DNA of 64,000 nucleotides from Kribbella jejuensis (GTDB lineage Bacteria; Actinomycetota; Actinomycetes; Propionibacteriales; Kribbellaceae), in NCBI RefSeq assembly GCF_006715085.1, contig NZ_VFMM01000003.1, forward strand, positions 744,001-808,000, read 5' to 3'. A program made the translations under genes and the position numbers. The first letter of the stretch is position 1; every line of letters begins with the position of its first letter. Below the pieces are notes generated by a model that worked only from the letters and a program-made list of their open reading frames with translations, ran no database searches and was not told the origin of the DNA. Below are positions 44,858 to 53,085 of this stretch, in pieces.

Positions 44858-44909
44858 CTTCACGCCGTCTTGACGCCGTCCGCGACGATCTTGACGCCGC
44901 CTTGACACC
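44858..44909 (-). promoter_or_regulatory. Phased direct repeats upstream of the permease-kdpDE operon
   Basis: On the plus strand the motif CTTGACGCCG occurs at 44869 and 44890, with close variants CTTCACGCCG at 44858 and CTTGACACC at 44901. The starts are spaced 11, 21 and 11 bases. Direct repeats at 11-base steps are how OmpR/PhoB-family regulators bind. The element lies 46-97 bases upstream of the permease start and could be the KdpE target. Confidence 0.55.
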
Positions 44910-44913
44910 TGTT

Positions 44914-45366
44914 TCAGGTGGCGAGGAGTGCGGCGAAGTATCTGCGGCGATAGAAGCGCTGAGCCACCAGGGCGGCCGGGTAGATGAGTCTGCGAAGGCC
45001 TGGCGCGGCGCGGGTCCGAGAGCGGATCGTCAGGGTGATGCTGTCATCGGCGTGGCGTTCGGCTTCGAACACTTCGGTGCCGCGGATCGGATGGCCGGGG
45101 AGCGTCGTGTAGGTGAAAGCCGCCCGGTTCGGTTCGTCGATGACGGCCGTCACCTCGACTGGTTCATGGATTGTGAAGGGGCCTATGTGGGCGAGCAGCC
45201 AGTAGCGGTGGTCTGGTTCGGCTCTGGGGTTGCCTTTGATGGTGAAGCCGCTGCGGGTTTTGATGCCCCAGTGGAGGAGCTCGCTGGAGACGTAGTTCCA
45301 GTGGGCGTCGCCCGAGCCCAGGTGTGCGGTTCGTTCGTACGACCAGGTGCGGGTTGGCTTCGGCAT
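44914..45366 (-). CDS. DUF1990 family protein
   Basis: A 150-residue protein of the DUF1990 family, starting with SYERTAHLGSGDAHWNYVSS and LLHWGIKTRSGF, then VTAVIDEPNRAAFTYTTLPG, GHPIRGTEVFEAE and a final RRRYFAALL. The family is SRPBCC-like in shape and of unknown function. It is upstream of the permease operon and divergent from the glycoside-hydrolase-like gene 62 bases away. Confidence 0.8.
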   Translation of the reverse strand: MPKPTRTWSYERTAHLGSGDAHWNYVSSELLHWGIKTRSGFTIKGNPRAEPDHRYWLLAHIGPFTIHEPVEVTAVIDEPNRAAFTYTTLPGHPIRGTEVFEAERHADDSITLTIRSRTRAAPGLRRLIYPAALVAQRFYRRRYFAALLAT

Positions 45367-45428
45367 GGGTTCAGGATGCGGGATGGGTGGTTGCTCCGAG
45401 GGTGGGTGGCGGTCAAGGGTTGACGGGT

Positions 45429-47483
45429 ATGACGTCCAAGGACCGTGAGGCGACCGGGTTTCAGGAGCAGGCGGCGTACGACGAATCCATCGATCTGCGG
45501 ACGGATTTCGTCATGGTGTACGGGCTGAACGACACGACGGCGGAGCGGATCGCGCGGTGGCGTGCGGCCGGGTACCGAGTGCATCTGATGACCGGGATCT
45601 CCTGGGGCACGTACCAGGACTATCTCGATGGACGGTGGGACGGCGAGCTGCACTGGGACGACGCGCAGACGACCGCCGACGGTACGCCGATCCTGCACGG
45701 TGAGAGCGCCGACATTCCGTACATGGTGCCGACGTTCGGCTTCACGGAGTACCTGGTGCAGAAGTTGCGGCCGGTCATCGAGCTCGGCGTCGAAGGTATC
45801 CACCTGGAGGAGCCCGAGTTCTGGGCCCGGGCCGGCTACTCGGAGTCGTTCAAGCGCGAGTGGCAGGCGTACTTCAAGGAGCCGTGGCAGCCGCCGCACA
45901 GCACGCCCGAGGCGCACTTCCGCTCGGGTCAGCTCAAGCAGCACCTGCTGTCGCGCAGCCTCGACCGCGTCACCTCGGTACTGCGGGACGCGGCGCTTGC
46001 GCGCGGCCGGGAGGTGCGGTTCTACGTACCGACACACAGCCTGCTCAACTACACGCAGTGGCAGATCATCAGCCCGGAATCCCGGCTGCGGACGCTGCCC
46101 GCGATCGACGGCGCGATCGCGCAGGTGTGGACCGGTACGTCGCGGACGCCGAACGTCTACAACGGCGTGGTCGCCGAGCGGACGTTCGAGACGGCGTACC
46201 TCGAGTACGGCATCGCCCAGGACCTGACGCGGGGCACGGACCGGCGGCTGTGGTTCCTGCACGACCCGATCGAGGACCACCCGGACCGCACCTGGGAGGA
46301 CTACCTCGCGAACTACCAGCGCACGCTCATCGCATCGCTCCTGCACCCGGGCGTCTCCCGGTACGAGGTCGCGCCGTGGCCGCACCGGATCTTCAACCGC
46401 CCGTACCCGCGCGAAGGCTCCACCGAACGCGAACTCATCCCGTCGGAGACCGCGACCAGCTACCTGATCGCGATGAACAGCCTCCGCGACCTCGACCAGC
46501 CGGACGTACGGTGGGCGCACGACGGACCGCGGATCGGCATCGCGCTCTCGGACACGGCGATGTTCCAGCGCTGGTCCCCCGGTGGTGCGAGCGGGCATTA
46601 CGACGGTCTCCAGGACGCGCTCGCACTTGAGGGCCGTGAGCAACTACATTTCTCGGACTTCTACGGGCTCGCGCTGCCGCCGCTGTACGAGGGGCAACGG
46701 GTCACGCCGGTACAGCTCGAAAGCGTCATCGACTCGCCCGACGCGCTCGACGACCTCGACGTACTCGTCCTGAGCTACGAGTCCCAGAAGCCGATCGCGC
46801 CGAGCATCCACTACGCGCTGGCCGGCTGGGTGAACCGCGGCGGCAGCCTGCTGTACGTCGGGGATGACACGGACCCGTACCACGAGATCCGCTCCTGGTG
46901 GACCGGCCGGTACGACACGTGCGCCGACCATCTGGCCGAGGCGCTCGGCGCCGACCGCAGCCGCGACGAGGCCCAGCCGGTCGGTCGAGGTCGTGTCCGC
47001 TTCCTCGCGCATCGGCCGGCCGATTTCACGAAGGATCACACCCGCCTGATCGCGGCGCTCCGCGAGCTGGCCGACTGGGAGCCGACCAACTGGCTCGCCG
47101 TCCAACGCGGCCCGTACCTCATCGGCGCCGTACTCGACGGCACACACGTTGTCGAAGGCACCTATCTCGACCTCCTCGACGCGCAGCTCGGGGTCGTCCG
47201 GCGCCGCGAATTAGGCCCCGGCAGTCTGGTCTGGCTGCGAGACCTCACGTACGACGACGTACCGGTACTCGCCTCCGCCGGGCGGATCGTCGACTGGAAC
47301 GCAGGCGACACCATCACCTTCAGCTGCGAAGCACCGCGCGGCGTCCAGGTCACGACCGCCCTCCGCCTCGACACCGAGCCCGCGACCGTCAACGTCGACT
47401 CCCGCTACGACCCCGACCTCAAAATCCTCTGGCTCACGCACCCGGGTACCCCCGCCGGTACCCGCATCACCATCGTCCGCTGA
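45429..47483 (+). CDS. Putative glycoside-hydrolase-like protein
   Basis: A 684-residue protein that reads as a TIM barrel followed by a Rossmann-like amidotransferase-type domain. The first half has YRVHLMTGISWGTYQDYLDG, then GVEGIHLEEPEFWARAGYSE (about 122-141), where clustered Glu suit a catalytic acid or base. Around 420-560 a domain resembles the beta-galactosidase trimerisation fold (IDSPDALDDLDVLVLSYE, NRGGSLLYVGDD). No signal peptide is present. The substrate is unknown and the assignment rests on architecture only. No strong ribosome site precedes the ATG. Confidence 0.55.
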   Translation: MTSKDREATGFQEQAAYDESIDLRTDFVMVYGLNDTTAERIARWRAAGYRVHLMTGISWGTYQDYLDGRWDGELHWDDAQTTADGTPILHGESADIPYMVPTFGFTEYLVQKLRPVIELGVEGIHLEEPEFWARAGYSESFKREWQAYFKEPWQPPHSTPEAHFRSGQLKQHLLSRSLDRVTSVLRDAALARGREVRFYVPTHSLLNYTQWQIISPESRLRTLPAIDGAIAQVWTGTSRTPNVYNGVVAERTFETAYLEYGIAQDLTRGTDRRLWFLHDPIEDHPDRTWEDYLANYQRTLIASLLHPGVSRYEVAPWPHRIFNRPYPREGSTERELIPSETATSYLIAMNSLRDLDQPDVRWAHDGPRIGIALSDTAMFQRWSPGGASGHYDGLQDALALEGREQLHFSDFYGLALPPLYEGQRVTPVQLESVIDSPDALDDLDVLVLSYESQKPIAPSIHYALAGWVNRGGSLLYVGDDTDPYHEIRSWWTGRYDTCADHLAEALGADRSRDEAQPVGRGRVRFLAHRPADFTKDHTRLIAALRELADWEPTNWLAVQRGPYLIGAVLDGTHVVEGTYLDLLDAQLGVVRRRELGPGSLVWLRDLTYDDVPVLASAGRIVDWNAGDTITFSCEAPRGVQVTTALRLDTEPATVNVDSRYDPDLKILWLTHPGTPAGTRITIVR

Positions 47484-47496
47484 TTAGGCTGGGCGG

Positions 47497-48231
47497 ATGG
47501 CAACCCGGTTGGTGCAGGTGTCGATCAAGGCGTACGACAAGTCGGCGGTCGGCCGGTTCTGGGCGGACGCGCTCGGCTGGGAAGTCACGAACGACGATGC
47601 GGCCGAGACCAACGTCGAGCCACCCGGCCTCACGTACCCAGACCCGCGCGCCGTCTACATCGACGTACTCACCGTCCCCGAGCCAAAGACCGTGAAGAAC
47701 CGGGTCCACCTCGACCTCGCGACCACCTCCGCACAGCACCAGTCGGAACTGGTCGCACGCCTCCAGACCTTGGGCGCGACGCCGGTCGACCTCGGCCAGC
47801 GCGAGGTCCCGTGGACGGTACTCGCCGACCCCGAAGGCAACGAGTTCTGCGTACTCGAACCGCGCGACGTCTACCGCGACACAGGCCCGGTCGCCGCGGT
47901 AGTCGTCGACTGCACCGACCCGGCGGAAATGGCCCGCTTCTGGGGCGAGGCAATGGACTGGACGGTGCAGAGCGTCACCGACACCCAAGCAGCCCTACGA
48001 TCCCCCGCCGGCGGCCCGTACCTGGAGTTCATCCGTACCCCAGACGCCAAGTCCGGCCTGAACCGCATCCACCTAGACCTCCGCCCCTACCCCGGCGACA
48101 ATCACGCCGCCGAAGCAAACCGCCTACGCACCCTAGGCGCCACCGACCTGGACATCGGCCAAGGCAACGTCCCCTGGACAGTCTTCTCAGACCCCGAGGG
48201 CAACGAATTCTGCCTACTCACCCCACTCTGA
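47497..48231 (+). CDS. Two-module VOC-type (glyoxalase_6) protein
   Basis: A 244-residue protein with two similar halves, each with KSAVGRFWADALGW or MARFWGEAMDWTVQ near the start, then KNRVHLDLA or LNRIHLDLR, and ending ADPEGNEFCVLEP or SDPEGNEFCLLTP. This is the actinobacterial Glyoxalase_6 arrangement. The substrate is unknown. It begins 13 bases after the glycosidase-like gene on the same strand and is followed by the 111-bp repeat region. Confidence 0.8.
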   Translation: MATRLVQVSIKAYDKSAVGRFWADALGWEVTNDDAAETNVEPPGLTYPDPRAVYIDVLTVPEPKTVKNRVHLDLATTSAQHQSELVARLQTLGATPVDLGQREVPWTVLADPEGNEFCVLEPRDVYRDTGPVAAVVVDCTDPAEMARFWGEAMDWTVQSVTDTQAALRSPAGGPYLEFIRTPDAKSGLNRIHLDLRPYPGDNHAAEANRLRTLGATDLDIGQGNVPWTVFSDPEGNEFCLLTPL

Positions 48232-48902
48232 CCGAGGCACCCGCAGACGACCGAACGCGCAACGGCCGTCGTGCCGACCGGTCAATCAGATCGTCACTGC
48301 GCCAGCGGCCGCTGACTGTGGTCCCCCACCCCGGGGCACTCACCTACTCGCCGCACACCCCCCACCGGCTGCTCTCCTCGCGCCAACCCGTCTGCCCGTC
48401 ACCACCGAACGCGCACCCGCCGAAGGCGGCAACAAGACAGCCGCCGCGAAGCGGTGTCCTTTACACCCCGTCCACGTGAACGCAGACCCCCGCGCCAGCA
48501 CCTCCACTCCCCACCACCAGACGCGCACGCGCCGAAGGCGGCAACAAAACGGTCGCCGGCTGGGGTCGCGGAACAAGCAATGGTCTCTGCGGACCTGGTA
48601 TTGCGTGTCCCCAGACACCAGGAGTTGTCTCCACCTCCAGCCGCCGCGCAGCGGCGTCCTCTACACCTCGCACCACACGAGACGCCGACTCGGCGCCGGC
48701 ACCTCGACTCGTCACCGCCCCACGCGCACCCGCCGAAGGCGGCAACAAAACAGCCGCCGCGCAGCGGTGACCTTTACACCTGGAGCAGACGAAACGCCGA
48801 CCCGGCGCCAATACCCCGCTCGCCACCACCCGACGCGCACCCGCCGAAGGCGGCAACAAAACAGCCGCCGCGCGGCGGTGTCCTTTGGGTGGCGCGAGGT
48901 GG
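48232..48902. other. Gene-free region with tandem repeats
   Basis: 671 bases separate the VOC gene from the vanS stop codon. No credible coding frame is seen: the available frames read as arginine, proline and histidine repeats without ribosome sites. The first 180 bases hold no clear structure. The rest is the tandem array described separately. Confidence 0.7.
48411..48888. repeat. Tandem array of about 111-bp hairpin-bearing repeats
   Basis: Five units begin near 48411, 48523, 48611, 48724 and 48835. Complete copies contain CCGCCGAAGGCGG, a five-bp stem with a GAA loop, then GCAACAAAACAGCCGCCGCG and a CCTTTACACC segment; copy 2 lacks the right half and copy 3 the left half. The stretch before each core, with GCGCC and CACCACC, is also shared. 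It lies just outside the vanS 3' end, so it may stop or buffer transcription from both sides. Confidence 0.75.
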
Positions 48903-49979
48903 TTAGTCGGCGGGTAGTTCGACTGTTACGCGGAGGCCGCCTTCGGGGCGGGGGGTTACGGTTAGGGTGCCGTCGTGGGCTCGGGTGATGCTTTTGACGA
49001 TGGCCAGGCCGAGGCCCACACCCGAGTGGTTGTCTGTGCGCACCCGTTCGCTGCCGCGCTGGAACGGTTCGACCAGTGTGGAGATCACATGGGGTGCGAG
49101 CCGCTCCCCCGTGTTCTCCACCGTCAGCACCACGGTCGGCGTGTCGACGCTCGTCGTCACCCACACCTGCCCGGCGTCCGGCAGGTTGTGGACAATCGCG
49201 TTGTGGACAAGGTTCGTCGTCAACTGCAGCAGTAGCGCGGGCGAGCCGACGGTCGGCGCCTCCTCCCCGCTGGTCTCGATGGTGATGCCGTTCTTCTCGG
49301 CGAGCGGCAGCAGCGTCTCGGTCGCCTCTTCCGCGATCAGCGACAGGTCGACCCGTTCGCGGCTGAACGACCGCTGGTTCGCGCGGCTCAGCACCAGCAG
49401 CGCCTCGGTCAGGTCGATCGCCCGCGTGTTGACGGCACGCAGCCGATCGACCAGTACGTCGTTGTCGTGCGTCATGTCGTTCCGCGCGACGTCGAGCAGT
49501 GTCTGCGTGATCGCCAGCGGCGTACGCAGCTCGTGGGAGGCGTTCGCGGCGAACCGCTGCTGTTCGGCCACGTGCGTCTCGAGCTGCGCGAGCATCGCGT
49601 CGAACGCGTCGGCGAGCTCCCGGAACTCGTCCTTCGGCCCCGGCATCCGGATCCGGTGCGACAACGACCCGCTCGCGGCGACCCGCGTGGCCTCGGTGAT
49701 CCGGCGCAGCGGGTCGAGCATCCGCCCGGCGAGGATCCACCCGCCGACCAGGCCGAACACCAGCAGGAACGCCATCACCGCCGCCGCCACCGGCGCGAAC
49801 GACCGCCAGAGCAGGTGCGGGAAGGTGTACGTCGTGGTCATGATGACCACCCCGCCGGAACGGAACTGCATCAGCCCGATCCAGGCCGCCACCAGCAGGA
49901 ACACACCGGCGACCATCAGGAAGCCCGCGTAGCTGATCGCGAGCTTCAACCGGACGCTGAGTCCGGGCTCCCTATCCAT
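48903..49979 (-). CDS. vanS: VanS-type sensor histidine kinase
   Basis: A 358-residue kinase. It has two membrane helices (about 13-36 and 60-82) with a short 25-residue outer loop, then HAMP (85-140), the phospho-accepting His in FAANASHELRTPLAITQTLL, and ATPase boxes NLVHNAIVHN and SGVGLGLAIVKS. Short-looped VanS proteins in actinomycetes detect glycopeptides at the membrane. It overlaps the vanR stop by eight bases and is transcribed with vanR, divergently from vanY. Confidence 0.85.
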   Translation of the reverse strand: MDREPGLSVRLKLAISYAGFLMVAGVFLLVAAWIGLMQFRSGGVVIMTTTYTFPHLLWRSFAPVAAAVMAFLLVFGLVGGWILAGRMLDPLRRITEATRVAASGSLSHRIRMPGPKDEFRELADAFDAMLAQLETHVAEQQRFAANASHELRTPLAITQTLLDVARNDMTHDNDVLVDRLRAVNTRAIDLTEALLVLSRANQRSFSRERVDLSLIAEEATETLLPLAEKNGITIETSGEEAPTVGSPALLLQLTTNLVHNAIVHNLPDAGQVWVTTSVDTPTVVLTVENTGERLAPHVISTLVEPFQRGSERVRTDNHSGVGLGLAIVKSITRAHDGTLTVTPRPEGGLRVTVELPAD

Positions 49980-50637
49980 CGGCGTCGATCCGGTACCCGG
50001 CGCCGGCGACGGTCGCGATGATCCACGGCTCCCCAAGCCGTTTCCGCAGCGCCGACACCGTGATCCGGACAGCATTCGTGAACGGATCGGCGTTCTCGTC
50101 CCAGGCCTTCGCGAGCAGGTCCTCCGCGCTGACGATGCCACCCTCGGCCGCCACCAGTACCTCGAGTACGGCGAACTGCTTCCGCGTCAGCGCGACGTAC
50201 TTCCCGTCCCGGTACACCTCGCGCCGGAACGGGTCCAGCCGCAGCCCGGCGATCTCCCGGACCGGCGGACGGTTGTACGCGCGCCGTCGGTCCAATGCGC
50301 GCAACCGCAGGACCAGCTCCTGGAACTCGAACGGCTTGGTGAGATAGTCGTCGGCGCCGAGCTCGAACCCGGACGCCTTGTCGTCCAGCCGGGACGCGGC
50401 GGTCAGCATCAAGATCGGCATACCGCTGCCGGAGGCAACTATCCCGGCGGCGATCTCGTCGCCGGACGGGCCGGGGATGTCCCGGTCCAGGACGGCGATG
50501 TCGTAGGTGTTGAGGTCGAGCAACTCCAGTGCCGCGTGGCCGTCGGCGGCGATGTCGGCCGCGATCGCTTCCAGCCGCAGGCCGTCGCGGATCGCGTTCG
50601 CCATCTCCGGCTCGTCCTCCACGATCAACACCCGCAT
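49972..50637 (-). CDS. vanR: VanR-type response regulator
   Basis: A 221-residue OmpR-family activator. The receiver domain has VLIVEDEPEMANAIRDGL, the phosphorylated Asp in DIAVLDRDIPGPSGDE, and YLTKPFEFQELVLRLRAL. The winged helix includes LTRKQFAVLEVLVAAEGG and NAVRITVSALRKRLGEP. Phosphorylated by VanS, it should activate the van genes through the three 58-bp elements. The start lies 24 bases from the vanY element, so one control region may serve both directions. Confidence 0.88.
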   Translation of the reverse strand: MRVLIVEDEPEMANAIRDGLRLEAIAADIAADGHAALELLDLNTYDIAVLDRDIPGPSGDEIAAGIVASGSGMPILMLTAASRLDDKASGFELGADDYLTKPFEFQELVLRLRALDRRRAYNRPPVREIAGLRLDPFRREVYRDGKYVALTRKQFAVLEVLVAAEGGIVSAEDLLAKAWDENADPFTNAVRITVSALRKRLGEPWIIATVAGAGYRIDADG

Positions 50638-50660
50638 ATCACCGATGCTACGGGGCGATT

Positions 50661-50718
50661 CATATCGTCGGTGTATCCAAAACTCGATACCGGCCGGCAA
50701 CAGCACATTCTTTTCACT
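50661..50718 (+). promoter_or_regulatory. Candidate VanR promoter element 1 (vanY-vanK)
   Basis: 58 bases aligning without gaps to elements 2 and 3. CATATCG begins at position 1, TATCCAAAACTCGATA (50674-50689) is an inverted repeat around AA, GGCAAC is at 36-41 and TTCACT at 53-58. The vanY ATG follows seven bases after the end, which implies a very short or absent leader. Confidence 0.65.
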
Positions 50719-50725
50719 GGTTGAT

Positions 50726-51316
50726 ATGACCGTCAGCCAACCAGCCCGCCGTACCAGATCGACCTTGAGGGCGGCCTTTCTGCTCGCCAACGTGGCGATC
50801 ATCGGCGTGTTCGTCCACCAGACCATGGCGACGTCCATCCCGACCGCGCACCGCGGCGGGCTCGGCGTGGCCGACGGCGCCGTACCCGACGGTGTCACGG
50901 TGTTCGACGACAAAGTCCCTGGCGTCGTCAATCTCAATCCGGAGCTGCTCGGCGCGCTCCGCCGGGCGGCGACGGCCGCGGCGCAGGACGGGGTCGTCTT
51001 CTACGTCAACAGTGGCTGGCGCTCCCCGGCGTACCAGGCCCAGCTGCTCAGTCAGGCAGTACAGAAGTACGGCTCCTCCGAGGAGGCCGCGCGCTGGGTC
51101 GCCACGCCCCAGAACTCCCCGCACGTACAGGGCCAGGCGATCGACATCGGGCGCTCCGACGCGACCGCGTGGCTCGCCGAACACGGCGCCGTGTACGGGC
51201 TGTGCCAGATCTACGACAACGAGCCGTGGCACTACGAGCTCCGTCCGGAAGCCGTCCAGCAAGGCTGCCCACCCCGGTACGCCGATCCGACGCACGACCC
51301 GAGGATGCAGCGGTGA
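50726..51316 (+). CDS. vanY: D,D-carboxypeptidase, VanY type (M15B)
   Basis: A 196-residue membrane-anchored enzyme with a single N-terminal helix (about 15-32). It carries the M15 zinc motifs SPHVQGQAIDIG (His and Asp ligands) and EPWHYEL (catalytic Glu and third ligand), plus VNSGWRSPAYQAQLL. It trims the terminal D-Ala from pentapeptide stems, removing the drug target outside the membrane. Its stop overlaps the vanK GTG by four bases. Element 1 lies directly ahead. Confidence 0.82.
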   Translation: MTVSQPARRTRSTLRAAFLLANVAIIGVFVHQTMATSIPTAHRGGLGVADGAVPDGVTVFDDKVPGVVNLNPELLGALRRAATAAAQDGVVFYVNSGWRSPAYQAQLLSQAVQKYGSSEEAARWVATPQNSPHVQGQAIDIGRSDATAWLAEHGAVYGLCQIYDNEPWHYELRPEAVQQGCPPRYADPTHDPRMQR

Positions 51317-52428
51317 CCCTGACGGTCCGCCCGATCTCCGCGGCCGTCCACCTGGACTTCGTGCAGGCGCAGCGATCGGTCAGCTTCCTCCAGACGCCGT
51401 CGTGGGCCCATGTGAAGACCGAATGGCGCAGCGAGTCGCTCGGCTGGTACGACGACCAGTGGCTCGTCGGCGCCGGGCTCGTCCTGCATCGCCCGGTCCC
51501 GCGGCTGGAGCGCTTCACGCTCGCGTACCTTCCCGAGGGGCCGGTCATCGACTGGACCGGGAAGCTGGACGAGTGGCTCCGGCCGCTGGCGATGTACCTG
51601 AAGGCGAACGGCGCCTTCGCGATCCGCCTCGGACCGCCGGTCATCACCGACACCTGGACCGCCGCGCAGGTCAAGGAAGGAATCGCCGACCCAAACGTCA
51701 CCCGGTTGCCGCAAATGCCGAGCGTGCCCGATCCAGTAGGGACACGGGTGACCGAGCAGTTGCGCGCCGCCGGCTGGCTGCCGCAGAACCCGGAGGACGG
51801 TTTCGGGACCGGCCATCCGCAGTACAACTTCGAACTCCCGCTGAACGGCTCCGAGGACGACGTACTCCGTGGGATGAACCAACAGTGGCGGCGCAACATC
51901 AAGAAGGCGGCCAAGGAAGGCGTCGAGCTCGTCGTCGGTGACGACCTGAAGGCGTTCCACGACCTGTACGTCCACACCGCGGAGCGCGACCATTTCACGC
52001 CGCGCCCGCTGCGGTACTTCGAGACGATGTTCGCGGCGCTCCGCACCGAGGACAGGATCCGCCTGTATCTCGCCTACCACCAGGGCGAGCTGGTCGCCGG
52101 CGCGATCATGGTGCGCGTCGGCACGCAGGCGTGGTACGCGTACGGCGCGTCCGCGACCGCGAAACGTGAGGTCCGCGGGTCGAACGCGTGCCAGTGGGCG
52201 ATGATCCGGGACGCGATCGCGGCGGGCTGTGACGTGTACAGCCTGCGCGGCATCACCCCGACGCTGCACGCGGACGATCCGCACGTCGGGCTGATCCAGT
52301 TCAAGGTCGGCACCGGTGGCCAGGCGGTGCGGTACGTCGGCGAGTGGGACCTGCCGCTGCGGCCGCTCGTCTACCGCGCGTTCGACGCCTACATGACGCA
52401 GCGCGAACGCCGCCGACATTCGTCCTGA
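51313..52428 (+). CDS. vanK: FemX/VanK-type aminoacyltransferase
   Basis: A 371-residue Fem-family protein in the vanK position. It has two GNAT-like folds, with RRNIKKAAKEGVELVVGDDL and FHDLYVHTAERDHFTPRPLRY, then YGASATAKREVRGSNACQWA and LRGITPTLHADDPHVGLIQF. VanK adds the cross-bridge amino acid to D-Lac-ended precursors in Streptomyces, where the host FemX cannot. The GTG start overlaps the vanY stop (GTGA). Confidence 0.85.
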   Translation: MTLTVRPISAAVHLDFVQAQRSVSFLQTPSWAHVKTEWRSESLGWYDDQWLVGAGLVLHRPVPRLERFTLAYLPEGPVIDWTGKLDEWLRPLAMYLKANGAFAIRLGPPVITDTWTAAQVKEGIADPNVTRLPQMPSVPDPVGTRVTEQLRAAGWLPQNPEDGFGTGHPQYNFELPLNGSEDDVLRGMNQQWRRNIKKAAKEGVELVVGDDLKAFHDLYVHTAERDHFTPRPLRYFETMFAALRTEDRIRLYLAYHQGELVAGAIMVRVGTQAWYAYGASATAKREVRGSNACQWAMIRDAIAAGCDVYSLRGITPTLHADDPHVGLIQFKVGTGGQAVRYVGEWDLPLRPLVYRAFDAYMTQRERRRHSS

Positions 52429-52486
52429 CATATCGTCCGCATATCGAAAATTCGATACACCCCGGCAACATCGGGCCCGGTTCACT
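52429..52486 (+). promoter_or_regulatory. Candidate VanR promoter element 2 (vanZ)
   Basis: 58 bases, beginning directly after the vanK stop. It has the perfect direct repeat CATATCG at 52429 and 52440 (11-base step), the inverted repeat TATCGAA-AA-TTCGATA (52442-52457), GGCAAC at 52464 and TTCACT at 52481. It is the best-matching of the three elements. Six bases later an ATG opens a nine-codon frame. Confidence 0.7.
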
Positions 52487-52492
52487 AGCGGG

Positions 52493-52522
52493 ATGCGTTC
52501 GATCTGCCACGGTACGGCGTGA
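52493..52522 (+). CDS. Nine-codon leader frame before the vanZ-like gene
   Basis: ATG with the reading MRSICHGTA then TGA, overlapping the vanZ GTG start by four bases (GTGA). There is no ribosome site, but the ATG is spaced from TTCACT exactly as the vanY ATG is, so a leaderless transcript could begin on it. This is a likely coupling leader and not a functional peptide. Confidence 0.4.
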   Translation: MRSICHGTA

Positions 52523-53076
52523 CCCTGACCGGCCCGCAGTTCTGGTTCACCACGTTCACCGGGCTCGCACTACTGACCATTCTGTTGTTTCCGGTCGCCG
52601 CGCTGGCGGCCTGGCTGCTGGGCCGGCGGCGCGGTACGCGGCGTGCGCTGGCTGAGGTCGCCATCGTCTACTGGACGACGCCGCTGCTGTGGATGACGAT
52701 GCTGCCGAACAGCGGGGCCGGCATCGTGCCCGGCAAGGTCAGCCTGATCCCGTTCCGCGACCTGGTCACGATGTCGGTCCCGCAGATCGTCGGAAATCTG
52801 CTGCTCTTCGCCGCGCTGGGGTTCTTCGCGCCGATGCGCTTCGCGACGCTCGCGTCGGTGCGGCGGATCCTGCTGCTCGCCGCGGCCTGCTCGACCACGG
52901 TCGAGGTGCTCCAGTACGTCCTGGAACTGGACCGCGTGTCGTCGGTGGACGACGTACTGCTGAACACCGTCGGTGCCGGACTGGCCGCGTTGGCGTCGTA
53001 CCGGTGGTGGCTGCGGCCGACATTTCGTGCGGATATGAAAAACCGGATACGCGAGGGCAACGCCGCTCGTTCTTGA
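52519..53076 (+). CDS. VanZ-like membrane protein
   Basis: A 185-residue VanZ family protein with four to five membrane segments (about 10-32, 43-63, 85-105, 112-130 and 140-160) and the family features NLLLFAALGFFAPM and STTVEVLQYVLELDRVSSVD with the conserved acidic SVDDVLLNTVG. VanZ confers low-level teicoplanin resistance in enterococci by an unknown route. The gene lies inside the van locus under its own element. Its final bases overlap element 3, the promoter-like sequence of vanH. Confidence 0.78.
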   Translation: MTLTGPQFWFTTFTGLALLTILLFPVAALAAWLLGRRRGTRRALAEVAIVYWTTPLLWMTMLPNSGAGIVPGKVSLIPFRDLVTMSVPQIVGNLLLFAALGFFAPMRFATLASVRRILLLAAACSTTVEVLQYVLELDRVSSVDDVLLNTVGAGLAALASYRWWLRPTFRADMKNRIREGNAARS

Positions 53077-53078
53077 CT
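53021..53078 (+). promoter_or_regulatory. Candidate VanR promoter element 3 (vanHAX)
   Basis: 58 bases within the last codons of vanZ. CATTTCG begins it, GATATG is 11 bases on, GATAC ends the inverted-repeat part, GGCAAC is at 53056 and TTGACT at 53073-53078. It is the most diverged of the three, but every spacing is kept. The vanH ATG follows after seven bases containing GGGAGGT. Confidence 0.6.
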
Positions 53079-53085
53079 GGGAGGT

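Noticed and set aside
44813..44908. Extra N-terminus of the KimA-like permease from GTG 44908
   Set aside because: The added residues are arginine-rich repeats created by the 11-base-phased sites and have no family counterpart.
45183..46643. Large reverse-strand reading of 486 residues
   Set aside because: It is antisense to the glycosidase-like gene and is composed mostly of Arg, Val and Pro without motifs.
48411..48888. CRISPR array
   Set aside because: Repeats are about 111 bp with variable, partly shared interiors and truncated copies; spacers of even length and cas genes are absent.
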